From assembly GCA_947177675.1 (NCBI GenBank), contig CAMWVK010000041.1, positions 1 to 8,413 of the forward strand: a stretch of DNA of 8,413 nucleotides, read 5' to 3'. The notes beneath the pieces were generated by a model that saw nothing but the letters and a program-made list of their open reading frames with translations, searched no databases and was not told the DNA's origin. The translations under genes were made by a program, and so were the position numbers. The stretch comes from an uncultured Mucispirillum sp. GTDB lineage: Bacteria; Chrysiogenota; Deferribacteres; Deferribacterales; Mucispirillaceae. Position 1 is the stretch's first letter. Every line of letters begins with the position of its first letter. Of the stretch, positions 6,385 to 8,413 are shown piece by piece.

Positions 6385-7773
6385 TTATTTATCTATCACT
6401 GGAACTTCTTCCTCATGTATATGGTCAATATTTTCTATATAAAATTTTGTATCTTTTGATATTTGTGATGCAAGTAAAAGCACAGCAATCAAGTTTGGCA
6501 CTGCCATAAAAGCATTTAAAATATCTGCAATAGTCCATACCATATCAAGAGCAAGCACTGGAGCAAATACTAGCACTGCTATATATAAAAGCTTATAAGG
6601 CAGTATAGCTTTTCTGCCAAAAAGATATTCTGCACAGCGTTCCCCGTAATAAGACCAGCCTAAAATTGTAGAGTAAGCAAAAGTTGTTAACGCTACAATT
6701 AAAATAAATGAGCCAAAAAATGGTATCTGATTAAAAGCAGCAGTAGTCATCTGACCGCCGTTTTGGAAATTTATCATATTCACTTCTGGGTATTTCATAA
6801 CTGTTGAAACAATAACTATACCAGTAATCAGGCAGAAAACAACAGTATCCCAAAATGTTCCTGTAGCAGAAACTAATGCCTGCCTTACAGGATTTTTAGT
6901 TTGTGCAGCTGAAGCAACAAGTGGTGCAGAGCCAAGACCTGATTCATTTGAAAAAAGCCCTCTCGCTATACCAAATCTTGCTGCAATTATAATACCCTGT
7001 CCTATTAAACCACCTTCAACAGAACCCGGAGCAAATGCTAAAGAGACTATTATTTTTAATGCTGGTAAAAGATAGTCATAATTTAAGAAAAGTATATAAA
7101 TACTTCCAAATATATAAAATAATGCCATAAAAGGCACTAAGTTTGCACATACTCTTGCAATAGATTTAATACCGCCAATAATAATAAGAGCAGTTAAAAT
7201 GCCAAAAAATATACCTATATAAATACGCGGAACACCTGCAAAAGCAAGGTTTGAGTCAAAAACTTCTGCAATTGCATTTATTTGAGTGGCACAGCCTATA
7301 CCAAAGGATGCAAGCATAGCAAAAAGTGCAAAGGCAATAGCCATTTTTTTCATTTTTAAGCCCCTTTCAAGAGCATACATTGCACCGCCTAGCATTCTGC
7401 CATCCTTTGACTGCACTCTGTATTTTACACCTATTAATGATTCTGCATATTTTGTAGCAATACCAAATATCCCAGTTATCCAGCACCAAAAAACTGCACC
7501 CGGTCCACCTAAATATACAGCTGTGCCAACACCTATAATATTGCCAGTTCCAATAGTAGAAGCAAGTGCCGTAGTTAATGCCTGAAACTGGCTTACATCA
7601 CCTGCTGAGCCATTATCTTTTGTTATGGAAAGCTTAATGCCTAATGGCACTTTTCTTTGAATAAAGCCTGTTTTATATGTGAGATAAATATGTGTACCTA
7701 AAAGCAGTAAAATCATAGGCACACCCCATACTATATCCCTAAAATTACTTAAATATAATGCTAAACTTTCCAT
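6385..7773 (-). CDS. AGCS family sodium:alanine/glycine symporter
   Basis: This 462-residue inner-membrane protein of the AGCS (alanine/glycine:cation symporter, AlsT/DagA) family imports small neutral amino acids with sodium. Diagnostic segments in order are FQALTTALASTIGTGNIIGV (63-82), GGPGAVFWCWITGIFG (89-104, the family signature), KYAES (108-112), RGLFSNESGLGSAP (271-284), TGTFWDT (304-310), and STILGWSYYGERC with AEYLFG (368-386). Length and end points match the family's usual 440-480 residues, and no truncation is visible. The start ATG has AAGGG 7 nt upstream, inside an inverted repeat that could hide it. It lies upstream of the ABC-exporter pair on the same strand, 78 bp away with a separate promoter between, so it may be its own unit or read through. 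Alanine, glycine and, in some members, glutamine are known substrates; which applies here cannot be read from sequence. Confidence 0.95.
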   Translation of the reverse strand: MESLALYLSNFRDIVWGVPMILLLLGTHIYLTYKTGFIQRKVPLGIKLSITKDNGSAGDVSQFQALTTALASTIGTGNIIGVGTAVYLGGPGAVFWCWITGIFGIATKYAESLIGVKYRVQSKDGRMLGGAMYALERGLKMKKMAIAFALFAMLASFGIGCATQINAIAEVFDSNLAFAGVPRIYIGIFFGILTALIIIGGIKSIARVCANLVPFMALFYIFGSIYILFLNYDYLLPALKIIVSLAFAPGSVEGGLIGQGIIIAARFGIARGLFSNESGLGSAPLVASAAQTKNPVRQALVSATGTFWDTVVFCLITGIVIVSTVMKYPEVNMINFQNGGQMTTAAFNQIPFFGSFILIVALTTFAYSTILGWSYYGERCAEYLFGRKAILPYKLLYIAVLVFAPVLALDMVWTIADILNAFMAVPNLIAVLLLASQISKDTKFYIENIDHIHEEEVPVIDK

Positions 7774-7780
7774 AATATAA

Positions 7781-7801
7781 CCCTTAATATATATTTAAGG
7801 G
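7781..7801 (-). promoter_or_regulatory. Inverted repeat overlapping the symporter ribosome binding site
   Basis: On the minus strand, CCCTTAA (7801-7795), a 7-nt AT loop, and TTAAGGG (7787-7781) form a perfect 7-bp stem. It ends 7 nt before the symporter ATG. The second arm contains the AAGGG Shine-Dalgarno, so if transcribed the hairpin would mask it. If transcription starts at the candidate site near 7798, the first arm is only partly transcribed, and the repeat would more likely act as a DNA operator. Confidence 0.6.
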
Positions 7802-7804
7802 GCA

Positions 7805-7833
7805 ATGTTACCACAATTTTTAATATTTCTCAA
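7805..7833 (-). promoter_or_regulatory. Candidate promoter for the symporter, flanked by inverted TTACCA arms
   Basis: On the minus strand, TTGAGA (7833-7828) and TAACAT (7810-7805) are separated by 17 bp. The -35 box differs from consensus at one base and the -10 box at two. The plus-strand motif TTACCA (7808-7813) overlaps the -10 box, and its inverse TGGTAA (7834-7839) abuts the -35 box, as a repressor operator might. The leader would be about 25 nt. Confidence 0.4.
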
Positions 7834-8260
7834 TGGTAAAATCTAAAAACGATTACAATAATTTAAGCAGTTGTTCAAGTTCTCATAAAATATATCATTT
7901 TATAATTTTTCTAGGATAATTATTAAGCCAGTCCACTAATTTTCTTAATATAAGCAGCTGAAAAATATTTAATATTCTTCCCTATTAAGTTTGGTTGATA
8001 GAAAATTGGTATCTTGTTATACAGCAATACAAGAAGCAAACATATTTGAAAATGATAAAACTCTTTATAAACAAAATTTGATAGAAAGCAGAGTGGAAAT
8101 ATTAATACAGTATAATAAAAATCAGTTATCAGTTAATAAAAGTCATCATAAAGGCTGCTCTATAAAAAATATTATATATAGATTATAAACCTAGATTTTA
8201 AGTTAATTCACTTCTATATATCATTTTGCTGGGGACTAAATAATGTTAGTAAAGAAATGA

Positions 8261-8287
8261 TTACCACAATAGACATCAATTTACCAC
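8261..8287 (+). repeat. Two direct repeats of TTACCAC at 20-bp spacing
   Basis: TTACCAC occurs at 8261-8267 and 8281-8287, 20 bp start to start, about two helical turns, so both copies face the same side of the DNA. A third copy lies at 7808-7814 on the symporter promoter. I saw no copy elsewhere in the window. This suggests binding sites for a shared regulator; no regulator is identified. Confidence 0.45.
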
Positions 8288-8305
8288 TGCTTAAATTTTA
8301 AGCAG
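8287..8305. repeat. 19-bp perfect palindrome
   Basis: CTGCTTAAA (8287-8295) and TTTAAGCAG (8297-8305) are perfect 9-bp complements around a single central T. This two-fold symmetric shape is typical of a dimeric repressor site. There is no T-run beyond it on the plus strand, so a terminator is unlikely. It overlaps the second TTACCAC by one base. Confidence 0.55.
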
Positions 8306-8318
8306 CACCATAATCTAT

Positions 8319-8347
8319 TTGATATTACAATAATATTCTATTATTCT
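8319..8347 (+). promoter_or_regulatory. Possible rightward promoter leading out of the window
   Basis: TTGATA (8319-8324) and TATTCT (8342-8347) are spaced by 17 bp. The -35 box is good and the -10 box moderate. It would transcribe toward the right edge through the inverted repeat at 8362-8384. No gene start is visible before the window ends. Confidence 0.3.
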
Positions 8348-8355
8348 CTCCACAC

Positions 8356-8384
8356 TTTTCCACAGGTTATCAAACATAACCTGT
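8356..8384 (+). other. DnaA-box match followed by a 9-bp inverted repeat (possible origin-proximal DNA)
   Basis: TTTTCCACA (8356-8364) fits the relaxed DnaA box TTWTNCACA. It runs into a perfect inverted repeat, ACAGGTTAT (8362-8370) and ATAACCTGT (8376-8384), with loop CAAAC. A partial copy, TTTTCCATACA, follows at 8389-8399, and CTCCACA lies just before at 8348-8354. AT-rich DNA surrounds the cluster. Such arrangements are familiar near dnaA/oriC, but a single exact box is not proof. The repeat could instead be an operator or a leader hairpin. Confidence 0.35.
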
Positions 8385-8413
8385 TGAGTTTTCCATACAC
8401 CTTTATATATTAT

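Larger units (their letters stand above)
7774..8413. other. 640-bp region without a convincing gene
   Basis: This is the upstream region of the symporter and runs to the window edge. I see no tRNA, riboswitch or recognisable protein. The longest open stretch (7973-8188, plus strand, 65 residues counted from a TTG at 7991) has no ATG and no ribosome site, so I do not call it a gene. It could be a decayed fragment. The region instead holds short signals: the symporter promoter and hairpin, TTACCAC at 7808, 8261 and 8281, a 19-bp palindrome (8287-8305), a possible rightward promoter (8319-8347), and the DnaA-box-like cluster at 8356-8384. Confidence 0.6.

Noticed and set aside
7286..7585. 99-residue plus-strand open stretch antisense to the symporter
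   Set aside because: Shadow of the AGCS gene; Pro/Ala-rich product without domain features.
7774..7990. Glycine riboswitch upstream of the AGCS symporter
   Set aside because: AGCS genes often have one, but the leader from the candidate promoter is only about 25 nt and the conserved aptamer motifs are not seen on the minus strand.
7991..8188. 65-residue plus-strand open stretch starting at TTG
   Set aside because: No ATG, no ribosome binding site, no recognised domain, and it sits in a promoter region. Kept only as a possible decayed fragment.

Overview
The window is very AT-rich, with codon use strongly biased to A/T-ending codons. It looks like ordinary chromosomal DNA of a low-GC, probably host-associated or anaerobic bacterium. 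A lipobox protein and consensus-like sigma-70 promoters fit many phyla. The mix of an AGCS symporter, a fused TrpYZ/COG4120-COG1101-type ABC protein, an ArgO/LysE-type exporter and a DUF1848 protein would suit Deferribacterota (Mucispirillum-like), Spirochaetota or Clostridia. I cannot assign the taxon from sequence alone. No phage, IS, CRISPR, tRNA or rRNA signature was seen.

Layout from left to right: (1) 104-2736, minus strand, is a tight three-gene operon transcribed as lipoprotein, then a Cys-rich methyltransferase-like protein, then a DUF1848 radical-SAM-like protein. It ends in a weak stem-loop/T-tract terminator at 69-100. (2) 2990-3466, plus strand, is a single small four-helix membrane protein whose best promoter would give a leaderless mRNA. 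It converges with the next block across only 8 bp. (3) 3475-7773, minus strand, is a transport block, transcribed as AGCS sodium:alanine/glycine symporter, then fused ABC permease-ATPase, then LysE/ArgO-type exporter with a His-rich tail. The last two are separated by 6 bp, and the ABC gene has its own good promoter. (4) 7774-8413 is a 640-bp stretch without a convincing gene. It holds the symporter promoter and hairpin, three TTACCAC motifs, a 19-bp palindrome and, at the right edge, a DnaA-box match next to a 9-bp inverted repeat.

How the genes may work together: all three genes of block 3 belong to families that move amino acids or related small molecules. The symporter imports with sodium, the fused ABC protein is probably an importer whose binding protein lies elsewhere, and the LysE-type protein exports. 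The His-rich tail of the exporter adds a possible metal connection. Block 1 pairs two proteins with cysteine clusters that could hold Fe-S or zinc: a circularly permuted CX3CX2C motif in DUF1848, and C-terminal CX4CX8CX4C in the methyltransferase-like protein. With the lipoprotein, they form the least understood unit here. Nothing in the window is clearly a new defence or mobile system. The most interesting items are the block 1 operon, the His-rich exporter, and the regulatory or origin-like right end.
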